Shown here: positions 47,317 through 57,460 of the stretch, in pieces | Numbering within the stretch: position 1 is the stretch's first letter | How the letters are laid out: every line of letters starts with the position of its first letter | Assembly: GCA_030998015.1 (NCBI GenBank) | Contig: JARWMV010000020.1 | Location: forward strand, 248,001 to 312,000 | Length of the DNA: 64,000 nucleotides | Reading direction: 5' to 3' | Origin: Ceratorhiza oryzae-sativae | Lineage: Eukaryota; Basidiomycota; Agaricomycetes; Cantharellales; Ceratobasidiaceae | Translations under genes and position numbers: made by a program | The notes under the pieces: generated by a model | Seen by the model: only the letters and a program-made list of their open reading frames with translations | What the model was told of the DNA's origin: nothing | Databases searched by the model: none

Positions 47317-47968
47317 TGTTATGACCCACACTAACAGTCATAACGTAACAAGGAGTCTAGCCTGTAGTGTATAGCATTTTCCCCATGGTCAAACAAGCTA
47401 GAAACAGGTCACATGACTCTGGCACTTACTGTGGTTACCCAACTCACTCCTGCAATTCTCTCCTTTGTAACTTGGAGCAAGGAGCAAGCTGTCACATGAC
47501 TTTGGCACTTACATGGGTGCTTACTGTGGTTACCCAACTCACTCCTGCAATTCTCTCCATTGTAACTTGGAGCAAGGAGCAAGTTATCACATGACTTCTG
47601 CACTTAAACCACATGACCCATGAACCCTGTGTGGCTCTATAAGATTCAGAGCTGCAACAACCCTAAGAGCAACTTACATAACTCCTCATGCTATCATGCA
47701 ACCCCAAATCAACAATCACCCAGTGGCCCTTCACATCACATGACCAGTAAACATTGTTGACTGTGGAACTGTCTGACTTGCCTCACACAAGGATATATAA
47801 GAAAACCAAAGCAAGGCTGATGGCCCCAGCTTGCTTTATCTTGTCAACCACAGGGGCCACTTGTACATAACACTAGATACATCAATATATACTATAGGAA
47901 ACACATAAGAACATAGCCACTACTTAAGGGATCAACAAGATGACAGAAGAGACAGAGGGGTCTCAACA
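47317..47968 (+). repeat. 3' LTR of the Gypsy element
   Basis: 652 bp, same termini as the 5' LTR and followed by the target duplication CCCAT (47969-47973). Differences from the 5' LTR are mostly TpG on one side and CpA on the other. Confidence 0.93.
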
Positions 47969-50097
47969 CCCATGGTTTACATAAGCAAATTGCCATGAAA
48001 AGTGGTACACATTCTGTGCTACATTGACCATCTTATCAAGCAATTTGTAAGTGTTAAAATGAATGAGACAGTGCATGATGTAATGTAATATAGATTAACA
48101 AATCAATATCTCAACATACAGCCTGAGAAACTGAATGTTTGATACATGCACAGCAAGCCTCAGCATTAAGCAGAAACTGAAGCAACAGGGTGAGTTTGAA
48201 TATATCTCAAGGCCATCTCTGAGACTAGAGCCCTCCTTTTTGTCATGAGCCATGATCAAAGGTCTCATGGCTAACCATCATTTTTTCCTTTGTTCACCAC
48301 TTTTGTCTTGTGGCTTGACCACCTTCCCTTCATGAGTAAGCACCTCCACTTGCTTACTGAGCCATGCTCTATTTTTAGTCACTCACTTACTGATCACAGC
48401 CATTTGCCTTGCTCATCTTACTACCTGTCACAAGATGATGCACATATATCCACTCCATAATATTTTCTTGATTTATTATATTTTATGAGATCATTTTCAA
48501 AACATACTTGCCTTTTATGGTACATCTGTATCATGTGACTCATGGAATGTTCCAGACTGCTGACTGGGATGTATTTCAACTTTGATGTGAAATTCCACAG
48601 CTCTGCAGCAGCTTCTATCTCTTATCAGATGTGACTCACTGTATGGACTTGTTTGTTATGATGTGGCTTGTAGAATGTATATTAACTTGGTCATGTTTGC
48701 AGAGGACTCCTCAAGAACTTGTCCTCTTGTTGAATCCAAGTTCTTTTCTTTTACTCTCTATTTTGCTTGTTGCCTGACTTGTTGTTGTCAACATCAGGTC
48801 AAGTTCTTTTCAATCATAAGTCTCAGTATTGCCTGGGATATGTCTGGAACACCATCAGCATTGTCTTAAGATAACCCCCTGTTGCCTTCCCCAATCCTAC
48901 TCCACCCCTCCACAGTTACAAGACATTGTTGCCCTATATGTGCCTCTGTGAAACCCCTGCATACCTATATCACAGTTGGGTCCCTCACACATCATAACAA
49001 GCTTTGGTTCTCTAATCTCTTCCATCAACAAGATGTGGGGTCACTCATTGCCCTTAAGTAGTTGAGCAACAGAGGTCACCTTCCTATTCCAATAGACTCA
49101 GGAAAGGGTCTATCTTTTCTCTCTGGGCTCTATCTGGTCCTTGCTCAAGTACATCTCTGATGGAACACACAGCCCTTAGTGGCACAAAATTTTACAGAAG
49201 ATCAGCACTGTCACCTTTGTGGGTGGTTCAGACACTTATCCATCCATTTTTTTACCCTCAACTTGGTCAAAGAATCCTTGAGGAGGCCAGGCACATTAAC
49301 TTCAACTGAGTCAAAATTGTTAAAGTCCATCCCCAGAAAGTCAGACAAGCCCAACAAGCCCATGTTACTGAACCAGGAGCCCCTGAGTGCAAGATCTGCC
49401 ACCAGCCAAACCAAGCCACCTTCCCAGCACACTGCCCCTACTGTCCTAAGAAGGACAAATTTTTATACTACTACACCATCCCCCATCATCAGCTCTAAGC
49501 TGGAGAACCTTGGCCAGCAACTTCTTTGTCACCTGTTAGATACCATCCACAACTTCCAAGAAAGGTGTCACTACTACCAAAACAAGTACAAAGAAATGCA
49601 GGAGAAACTTCATGAGGCTGAGGCCCACTGTGCACATCTAGTCAAGAGACTGCACAAACATCAGGAGGATTACCTGTCCCTTCTCCATGACCACCATGAG
49701 CTACAACAGCAGGTTTGTGAAACAACTGCACCCCATGAGTACACATTTCCTGTTTTCTCAACCCCATCAGACCTCCCTCACCCTACCTTCCTAAGTGGCT
49801 CAAGCTTGCCAATTCAAGGGGAGGTGATCTTTCAAACAACCCAAATTGATTTTCCCCAAGGAAGCTCTCCTTTGGGACCCAACTAAACTAAAAAGGGTCA
49901 AGGTACTGTGTTGTTGTCAGGATATCAAAAGTTGGGACTTGGACAATACCTGGTTGAGATTTGGCAAAATTGAAAACTTTAAATTCTATAAACTTGTGTG
50001 CAGATCAGAAACCTTCTGGTATTACAATAATCCCCAATTTCCTGTACTTCCTCACTGCCTTTGTTGCCTATAAATCTATTTGAGAATCTCCCAAACA
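47969..50097. other. CpG-free decayed transposon sequence, including an unassigned open frame
   Basis: No CpG-bearing host sequence and no intact gene. A plus-strand open stretch at 49179-49886 has a coiled-coil-like middle rich in His, Gln and Glu. An overlapping frame near 49390-49450 shows CKICHQ and HCPYCPKK, a zinc-finger-like C-X2-C pair. This suggests a frame-shifted transposon protein; the family is not recognised. The region just before 50098 may be the leader of the older gag. Confidence 0.45.
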
Positions 50098-51914
50098 TGG
50101 TGTCACAAACTTCTGCTCCAGCATGGGCAAATATGTCAGATAGTGACAAAGTCATCTACATGCTTGTTATGGGTCAGGGTACACTTGAATATCTAGAGCT
50201 TAAGCAAATGTAGATATGTTAGTATACACTAATCATACTCAATACTTCTTAGACTAGAGTAAGAGGGCTCAAAGTAGTTGCAATGCAATCAAGTAACACT
50301 CAAGGTAGTCTTAATCTTTCACAGTGTAAACTGACTAATTTATAGGTATAAAGAGCAAGACTACTATGGTCAGGTTCCCTTAGATATCTTAAATGTAGTT
50401 CAGCCCTAGTCACTTGGACTAACTGATACTAATCTTAATACTAGACTTAAGCAATAGCTTATAGGATAGATGGTGGGCTGCCTAATGCATGTACTTCCTC
50501 AGCTACAGGTACTTGGATTTCCTCTAATAGCTGGTACTTAATGTCATGCTCAATCAGGCAATATTGTATCCTTATATAACTCTGTATATAAGATACAATG
50601 AATCAGACAGTATATAACTAATATGGTACTTTATTCCTCAGTACTAGTTATATAAGAAATCACACACAGGCAAGAGAAATAGAAAGAGAAAAGAAACCAA
50701 TAACCAGTCTGGGTTGAGTAAGAGTAGGAGGGTAGTCTGGAAGGGCCTCAGAGGAGGTCCTTTTATACCCTGAGGAGGGCATTCCAGAGCCAAATAGATA
50801 CATGCATGCCAGTGCAATCATCAAAAGAGGGTACTGCTATACTTGGGGTACACCCTAGCCCAGTATAGGATAAAAGAGTAAAGACAGGGTGTGGATTGAA
50901 GGCATTGATGCATCTGAGACCTGCTATTGGCTTGTAGATCATATTATCATAGTATATACATGTAATGAACAGAGGCTACATCTCAGTGAGTCATAAAGTT
51001 AGTCAGAGAAGCTTCTGTATCAATTTGGAAAGCTCTCCTGACTCACTGGAGTCATTAGATCTTGATTGATGGTCCAGTAAGATTCTAATGATCTTTGGGC
51101 CATTCCGGTGCAAGGATCTGGTGGATCGCGATGATCTTCAGGCAGCCTATACCGCTGAAGATTAGCTATCGATAGAGCATAATATCGCTTTGATAGCATA
51201 AGCGGTTGCCAAGATATGAGCAGTGCAATGTTGTAATCAATATCTCCTGATAAGAGGAAATATTGCAACCTCTGTATCTCTCTGAGATCTTATCGTAAAA
51301 ACTTAATAAAATATGCGTTGGAAAGCGGGAAATTTGTACTATTTAATGAAACGGAAAATAGTACAATTTGGAGTGCATACAAATTCAAGTATTTCACAAA
51401 TTAATTACAGAGTCATTGCTTGAGGTTGGCAGAGCAGACTAAAATAATAGAAATATGTTAGTGATCCATAACAATGCTCCAATTGATGGATGAGTTTTGT
51501 GAGTGAACCAACAATCTCCAAAATGATATAGGAGATGTTGAGCATAACAACAAAACATACACAGATTCACTTGAAGCAAAGCTCATCTCAAATCAAACCA
51601 AAATTGATGCTGATGTGGCTGGTTTGGCCACTAATGTCAATAACTTGGTTGGCATGTTGACCATACTACAAACTACCATTGCACACATTGAAGTGCAGGT
51701 TGGCACTTCTACAAGTGGGCAAAATATGGCCCCAGCTCAACCTTCTACCCAACCCCATGCCACTGCAAGCACCACTACCAGTGGATCAACCACAAAGGTG
51801 AAAATGGCTGCCCTGCAAAAGTTCAATGGCACTAAGCAGGAGGACACAATCTCATTCAGAATTGCATGTGCTTGATACATTAATACCAACATGAGCAGGC
51901 ATTCAGCTGATCAG
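50098..51914 (+). pseudogene. Older Gag gene fragment, split by solo LTR B and cut by a chromovirus LTR
   Basis: An ATG at 50098 opens a frame reading SDSDKVIYM up to 50164. The same frame resumes after solo LTR B at 51474 (LQLMDEFCE, then a stop) and continues with IDADVAGLATNVNNLVG and MAALQKFNGTKQEDTISFR, the start of a Gag capsid domain. It ends abruptly where the minus-strand LTR begins at 51915. Two later insertions in one gag give a clear order of events. Confidence 0.7.
50165..51473 (-). mobile_element. Solo LTR B (1309 bp), inverted copy of solo LTR A
   Basis: On the plus strand it reads TGTTATGGGTCAGGG to ATCCATAACA, flanked by the 5-bp repeat ATGCT (50160-50164 and 51474-51478). 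Its reverse complement matches solo LTR A from end to end. It is inserted within an older gag gene. The part at 51106-51356 keeps 11 CpGs. Confidence 0.87.
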
Positions 51915-52448
51915 TGTTGGAGCTACAACCTGATGAGATAACCCAAATGTCTGAGTGGACAATGGGAGACCTATAGGCAATGATGCTGTAGGTCTAAGTC
52001 ACAACATCAAAGGGTAGACATGCAACAAGGAGGTGGGTTGTGATAAGACACCTGGAGGAGGACTTATAGTATGGGCACTATGTTCTAAAGAGAGCTGGGC
52101 AAAGGCTGCTTGACTATGTGTCTCACAGGTAGTAGGGGAATAAGACAGGAGGTCAAGTTCTGAGGCTTAAGGCTCTCAGACTCTCCCTTATATATTTATA
52201 TGAGTAGCTAATATCAAATACACCATGGTGTGAGACAACTATCATATGATATCAGAATGGTGCCACATAACAGAATATTCTGGAAGATACAAACAGAGTG
52301 TAAACAATAACAATGTCATGTGATCTCATGTAAGTAATTCTATGCATATATCTGATTAACTGGGACTTGTCCAAAATCATAAAGAGAGAGAGATATAAAA
52401 TATAATAAAAATCATAATAATTTCCATGTCATGGTCTAGGTCATGACA
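51915..52448 (-). repeat. LTR of a truncated chromovirus
   Basis: Read on the minus strand it starts TGTCATGACC at 52448, just after a purine tract GGGGGGGAAG, and ends in CA at 51915. So it is the 3' LTR of the element whose pol follows at 52449-55050. No partner LTR is visible, so no target duplication can be tested. Confidence 0.7.
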
Positions 52449-55050
52449 CTTCCCCCCCATTAAGGTCCAAGTGCATTGGGATGTAGTTGGTGGAATTCTT
52501 TTACCCTTTCAGGGGCATTCTTGAGTTTGGCTTTAGGCAACCAAAGATTCTCCTCTGGCCTGTAACCTTTCCACTTGACATAGTATTCCAACCTTCTTCC
52601 AAACTTTCAAGAGTCAAGGATTTCTTCAACCTCAAATTATTCTTCTCCTTTGGGAGTGACCACTGGTGGTGCAGGTACTGGTTGCCAGTTATAGTTGTCC
52701 ACTGGTTTAGGGAATAAGAGCAAGGTGTGGAATACTGGGTGAACCTTCATGGACTTGGGTAGTTCCAGTTTGAAAGTATGTTTCCCAATTTGTTCCAACA
52801 CTTTGAACAGTCCAAAACACCTATTATCCAGTTTTTTGGAAGGGCATATGGTTTTAATATTTGATCTGTCTAGGAAAACCTTTGATCCAACTTTGACCTT
52901 GGGAGCATTGCAATGTTTCCAATTATAGTATTTGGAGTATGTTCAGTTTGCAATTGTTAATGCTGCCTTAGCCTCTTCTTGGATTTCTTTGAGGTGTTTG
53001 GCATATTGATCAGTGGCAGGTACCTGGCTTTCTTTGGTATCACCCACAGTGAAGTCTGGGTTATAACCATAGCATGTGAAGAACAGTGAGTGTTTTGATC
53101 CAGAGTGCTTCCCATTATTGTATGCAAATTCCACCATAGGCAAAGCTGCAACCCAATCTGTCTGTGTATGATTTATATAGTGATGAAGGTAGATTTTGAT
53201 GAATTGGTTTAGTCTTTTGCTTTGCCTGTCAACCTGTGGTCTATATGCCATAGAGTAATGTGGTTCAATATTTAGGTGTTTGTACAGTTGGCAGTGGAAC
53301 TTGGCATTGAAGTTGGGACCTTGATTGGATATGGTTTTGTGGGGTAATCCATGTAATTTCCAGACAAAGTTTACAAATAGATTTGTGACATCTACAGCAG
53401 TGGCCCCTGAGTGTGTTGGAATAAAGTGTTTCATTTTCAATAATCAATCCACTACTGTGAGTATTGCATTGTATCCTTCTGACATTGGTAATCTGGTGAT
53501 CAAGTTGTAAGTGATTTCCTCCCATGGTTTATTTGGTAAGTCTATGGGTTGGAGGAGACCAGGAGGGGCTTGATTTGAGTGTTTGTTTTGGATACACAAG
53601 TCACATGCCTGTATATAGTTGACCACAGATTTCTTCATTCCAGACCAATAGTAATCTCAAGATAAGAGATCTAATGTCCTGAAATGCCCTGGGTGCCCTA
53701 CTGCAGGATTGTCATGTCAGCTTTCTATGACAGCTCGTCTGATTTCTGACTCATTTGGTATGTATATGTGGTCATGGTAGTACAACAAGTCATCTTCTAG
53801 ATGCCAGCCTTTAACTGGAATGTTTTCCTCAAGGGACTTGAGTATCTTGGCTATGGACTTATCATCTGGTAACACATCCCTTATTATGTCATTGAGGGAA
53901 TGGTCTGTAAGAATTGTCAAAATGAAAAGCTCAGGGCTGATAAGCAGTGGGATTTCACCCCCCTCTTTAGCTACCTTTCTCTGGAGTGACTCCTGACAAG
54001 ATAGGATATCTGCTTTGCCATTTTGTGCCCCTGTTCTGTACTTGATTCTATAGTTGTGGTTGGCCAGGAAGCCCATCCACCTTGCTTGCCTTTGGTTTAA
54101 GTCCCTTTTTGTTTGGAAGAACTCTAGATTTTTATGATCTGAGAGTACTATGATTGGGATTTCTGAACCTTCCAGCAGGTAATGCCATTCTTTGAATGCT
54201 CTTATCATGGCTAGTAACTCTTTGTCATGTATGTTGTAGTTACATTCAGCTGGTGATAGAGTTTTGGAATAGAAGGCAACCAAGTGCAGTTTTCCATCTT
54301 TGCCATGCTGGTTAAGGATGGCCCCAGTGGCAAAGTTGGATGCATTGCACTCCATTATGAACTCCTTTGTGATGTCTGGTTGGATTAGGACTGGGGATTC
54401 AATTAGGGCTTTTTTGAGAATTTGGAAAGATGCTTCCTCATTCTTGCCCCATCACCAAGGAACACCTTTCTGCAGGAGTTGGTACATAGGCCATGCTCTA
54501 CCCACAAAGTTCTCCATAAATCAGCAATAGTAATCAAAAAATCCTAGTGCTTCCTGAACTTCTTTTACATTGCATGGTGTTTCCCAGTTAACCACTTCTA
54601 TAACCTTTTTAGGATCTGTTTTAACCCCTTCACTGTTTGCAATTACACCCAGATACTCCACTTCAGAAGTACTAAAAACACATTTTTCCAGGTTGCAGTA
54701 TAGCTGGTGCTTCCTAAGTCTGGATAGTACTTCCCAGATGTGTTTTGTGTGGTCTTCAGGATTTTTGGAAAATATCAATATGTTGTCAAGGTAGACAATG
54801 ACCAACACATCCAATAGGACCCTGAAGATTTCATTCATGAAGTTTTGGAATGCAGCTGGGGTGTTGCATAGGCCAAAAGGCATGACCAAGTATTCAAATA
54901 GACCATATTTTGTTTTGAACACCATTTTCCATTCATCTCCTTCTTTAATTCTGACCAGATTATAGCCAGATTTAAGATCTAGAGTTGTAAATATGCATGC
55001 TCCTCTCAATTTCTCTACCTGCTCAAAATTGTTAGATATTCTACACAAAT
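52449..55050 (-). pseudogene. Truncated Ty3/Gypsy chromovirus pol
   Basis: Minus-strand order from 55050 down: reverse transcriptase starting in mid-domain with [40 protein letters not shown], then [11 protein letters not shown] where the second Asp of YLDD is Asn; RNase H (CNASNFATGAILNQHGKDGK, DHKNLEFFQTKRDLN); integrase zinc part (CDLCIQ); integrase core (NQGPNFNAKF, again Asn for the second catalytic Asp); and a chromodomain near 52500-52620 with YYVKWKGYRPEENLW. Several stops break it, including a TGA at about 53441-53443. Protease, gag and the 5' LTR are missing; the 5' end is cut at about 55050 against host-like sequence. Confidence 0.85.
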
Positions 55051-55901
55051 ATTCTGTACACTTCTGTGCATAATATTTACTAATGCATTTAGCTTCTAAA
55101 TACAGTATATCGCCCAGGGTCGAAGCTCAAAGATGTTTTGGTCTAGCGCTGCATTTCTTTTGTGAGCCAGTGTACATCCAGTCTCATAGACGTTTTCAAT
55201 CCTGCTCGGGTTGAGAGATTGGTTTAAAATGCTGAATTCAGAGGTGTAGATAATCGAAAACTTACCACATTTTTTTGAGTCATATGGAGCCATCGACATT
55301 ATGGAGCTGCAGTGCGAGCAGCATTTAGTGAAGGGGTTGTGTGCGACTGGGCGATGGAGCAAGACGACAAACATGGCTTTAGTGATCGGCGCTTCCTACA
55401 GGGTTTATGGCCCTTAAAACCTGTCAGTCCGTGGCGGCTCATTTATGGGGGGAGAAGGAGCAAGCAAGGTGACGACACGCTCGGCTGCAGTGTGGCCTTG
55501 TTACATAGCTGTCGGTCATCCAAATCTGTAGCTGCCACTTCCAGGAAGTTTCTAAGCCACAGCAAGTGACGTTGAGTGAATGCCCAATATGAAGCACCTT
55601 GAGTCCAAAGTCAATGCGAAATCCCGAGTGCACGAGAGTCGATGATAGATCGGCTAAATCCTGCCCCAGTTAATTTTGAACATCTACCAATCCTACAATA
55701 TGGGGAAACACAGTTCAGAATACAGGAAGCAGAATCGACAGCGGAGTACTGATATATGCGCACGATGATGAGCAAAAGAAAATGAAAAACGTGTTGATCC
55801 GATTGACGCGGCATGTTCAACCCTCACTAATAATCAAGCAAAGTATCGGCCTTTGTTAAATCAACTCTGCTCCTTCGAACGAAATGACACTATTCCATTA
55901 T
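55051..55901. other. End of the transposon island; host-like sequence resumes
   Basis: CpG reappears at about 55108. A minus-strand frame at 55096-55374 reads CCSHCSSIMSMAPYDSKK and might be part of a gene, but nothing supports it. No other feature seen. Confidence 0.4.
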
Positions 55902-56739
55902 TTAGATTCTATGACATAAACCCCCAAAAACAAAACAAGACACGATCGAGGCAACCACATTTATCCAAGGAAATATCAAGACCTGAGCGCACATGTGGAG
56001 GTTGGCCTTGACGAACAGCTTGAGGCTGACATCCACCAACCTAGATGTACAACCAGTCGTTAGTATGTAACAGGGGCATTCGCACGCGAAGAAAAACTCA
56101 CAACTTGGCAACGGCACCAACGATACCCGAAATGCAGACGTCAAGGTTGACGAGCAAGAGATGAACAGCGGCGTCAATCTTGGCGAGGATCGAAACAATG
56201 GCGCTGACTCCAAACTTGGCATAGAGAACGACGAGGGCTTTGACCACCACCTAGAATAACCGCGTTGAGTCAAGCGCATACTTTGGGCTTGCGTCCGAAT
56301 TTACATACCTTGATGATGGCAGCCACCTCGGCGGCGATACGAGCCTGGAGAAGCATGTTCACGTTGACCTTGGTACCAACAGCAAGAATGAGCTCGGCAG
56401 CATGCTGGATGTGGCCGATGAGGATATCAGCCTGGACAGCGGCATCGCCGACGACATTCACGTTGGCTAGAGCGGCAGACCGAAAGATGAGTAGGTGGGC
56501 ACTGCAGAAATGAAGATGGCGGTCTTACCGAGGATGTCAACGGTAGCCTTGACGTCGACCCCCAGATCGGCCACAATTTTGAGAGCGCGGTCGCCAGGGC
56601 TGTATGAGCGGCTTTCGTTGCCATATCCGTAGTCACGGACCGCCAAGCCTGAGATCTTGGGGGTAGGGGCGGCGCAGGTCAAGAAGCTCAGAGAGAGAAC
56701 GAAAAGAAGGAAGCTGGTGAGACGAGCGAATGCGAGCAT
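55902..56739 (-). CDS. Small secreted protein, Rhizoctonia-type, unknown function
   Basis: Four exons on the minus strand from ATG 56737-56739. Introns at about 56528-56469, 56309-56252 and 56108-56043 have GT-AG ends and keep the frame. The first about 23 residues form a signal peptide (FLLFVLSLSFLTCAA). The mature protein alternates amphipathic and hydrophobic helices (DRALKIVADLGVDVKATVDI, QADILIGHIQHAAELILAVG, ARIAAEVAAIIK, VSAIVSILAKIDAAVHLLLV) with a C-terminal Cys-containing part (ANLHMCAQVL). No catalytic motif. The exact 3' end is uncertain because the last exon may be spliced once more. A decayed copy of its 3' half lies at 37.05-37.43 kb on the other side of the island. Role in host interaction is possible but unproven. 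Confidence 0.75.
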
Positions 56740-57460
56740 TGTGGATTGTAAGGAATGTGAGCGAATCTCTGAATGAAATCGGGATGCTGAAACCTCGGAT
56801 GAAATGGGTTTGGGGATTTGGGCTACTTTTCGCATCAGATTAGTATTATATTTGGCACGATAACGAGTGCTTTTTGGGATGTAATGTTAGTATGTTTACG
56901 TGTCCCCTTTTTGGTACGATTTTGAGCGGTCCGAGAGCAGTATTTTTTTACCGTTTTCCCTACGAATCAGCATATCTCTAATGTCGGACGATTCGTACGT
57001 TCTCGCGCAACCGGTAGAGGCCCAACATTCTCGTTTTCTGGTACACCGCAGATAGCCCTTTCTGGTACCAATATCACCGTCTTTTTGATTGAAGCTCGTG
57101 TATTCCATGGGGAAAACCCGCACGAATCGTTAGAGTTAGCTCGGCCGAAACTCATACGCCAGACACAACACGAATTGCACGGGATAATGAGGCAAACAGG
57201 GGTATATATTCGGTACGATATGTATGGATACCAGGACACGCAAATTGAGAAAATCAGACAATACTCGCGGAGAACGGCACACGACATGTAGGAGAAAACG
57301 GACTGCAAAATCGTGTGTACAACTGGGGCGTTTGGAACTGACAGGCAGTAGGATTCAAGCGGAAGCTAGTCCGGTGAGGACCGAAAGAAACGGGTATTCA
57401 GTAGCAATTCGAGAGGTGAAAAAGACCAAAATTGAACCAACATCGACGTCATATACGCAA
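56740..57460. other. Intergenic; nothing recognised
   Basis: Upstream of the secreted-protein gene and downstream of the low-complexity gene. Short overlapping frames on both strands without support. I looked here for a CACTA-type transposon end and did not find a convincing one. Confidence 0.45.

Larger units (their letters stand above)
37605..47968 (+). mobile_element. Ty3/Gypsy LTR retrotransposon with chromodomain and extra genes including a Rep-like gene
   Basis: Complete LTR-to-LTR element of 10,364 bp. The 5' LTR is 37605-38257 and the 3' LTR 47317-47968, both TG...CA, with the 5-bp target duplication CCCAT at 37600-37604 and 47969-47973. Order inside: gag, pol (protease, reverse transcriptase, RNase H, integrase, chromodomain), then about 3.2 kb not needed for a Gypsy element: an unknown frame at 43802-44620, an antisense frame at 44709-45296, and a CRESS-type Rep gene at 45.9-46.97 kb, then a purine tract and the 3' LTR. 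Standard Gypsy elements are 5-7 kb. At least eight premature stops make this copy dead; nearly all are TGA. Confidence 0.92.
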
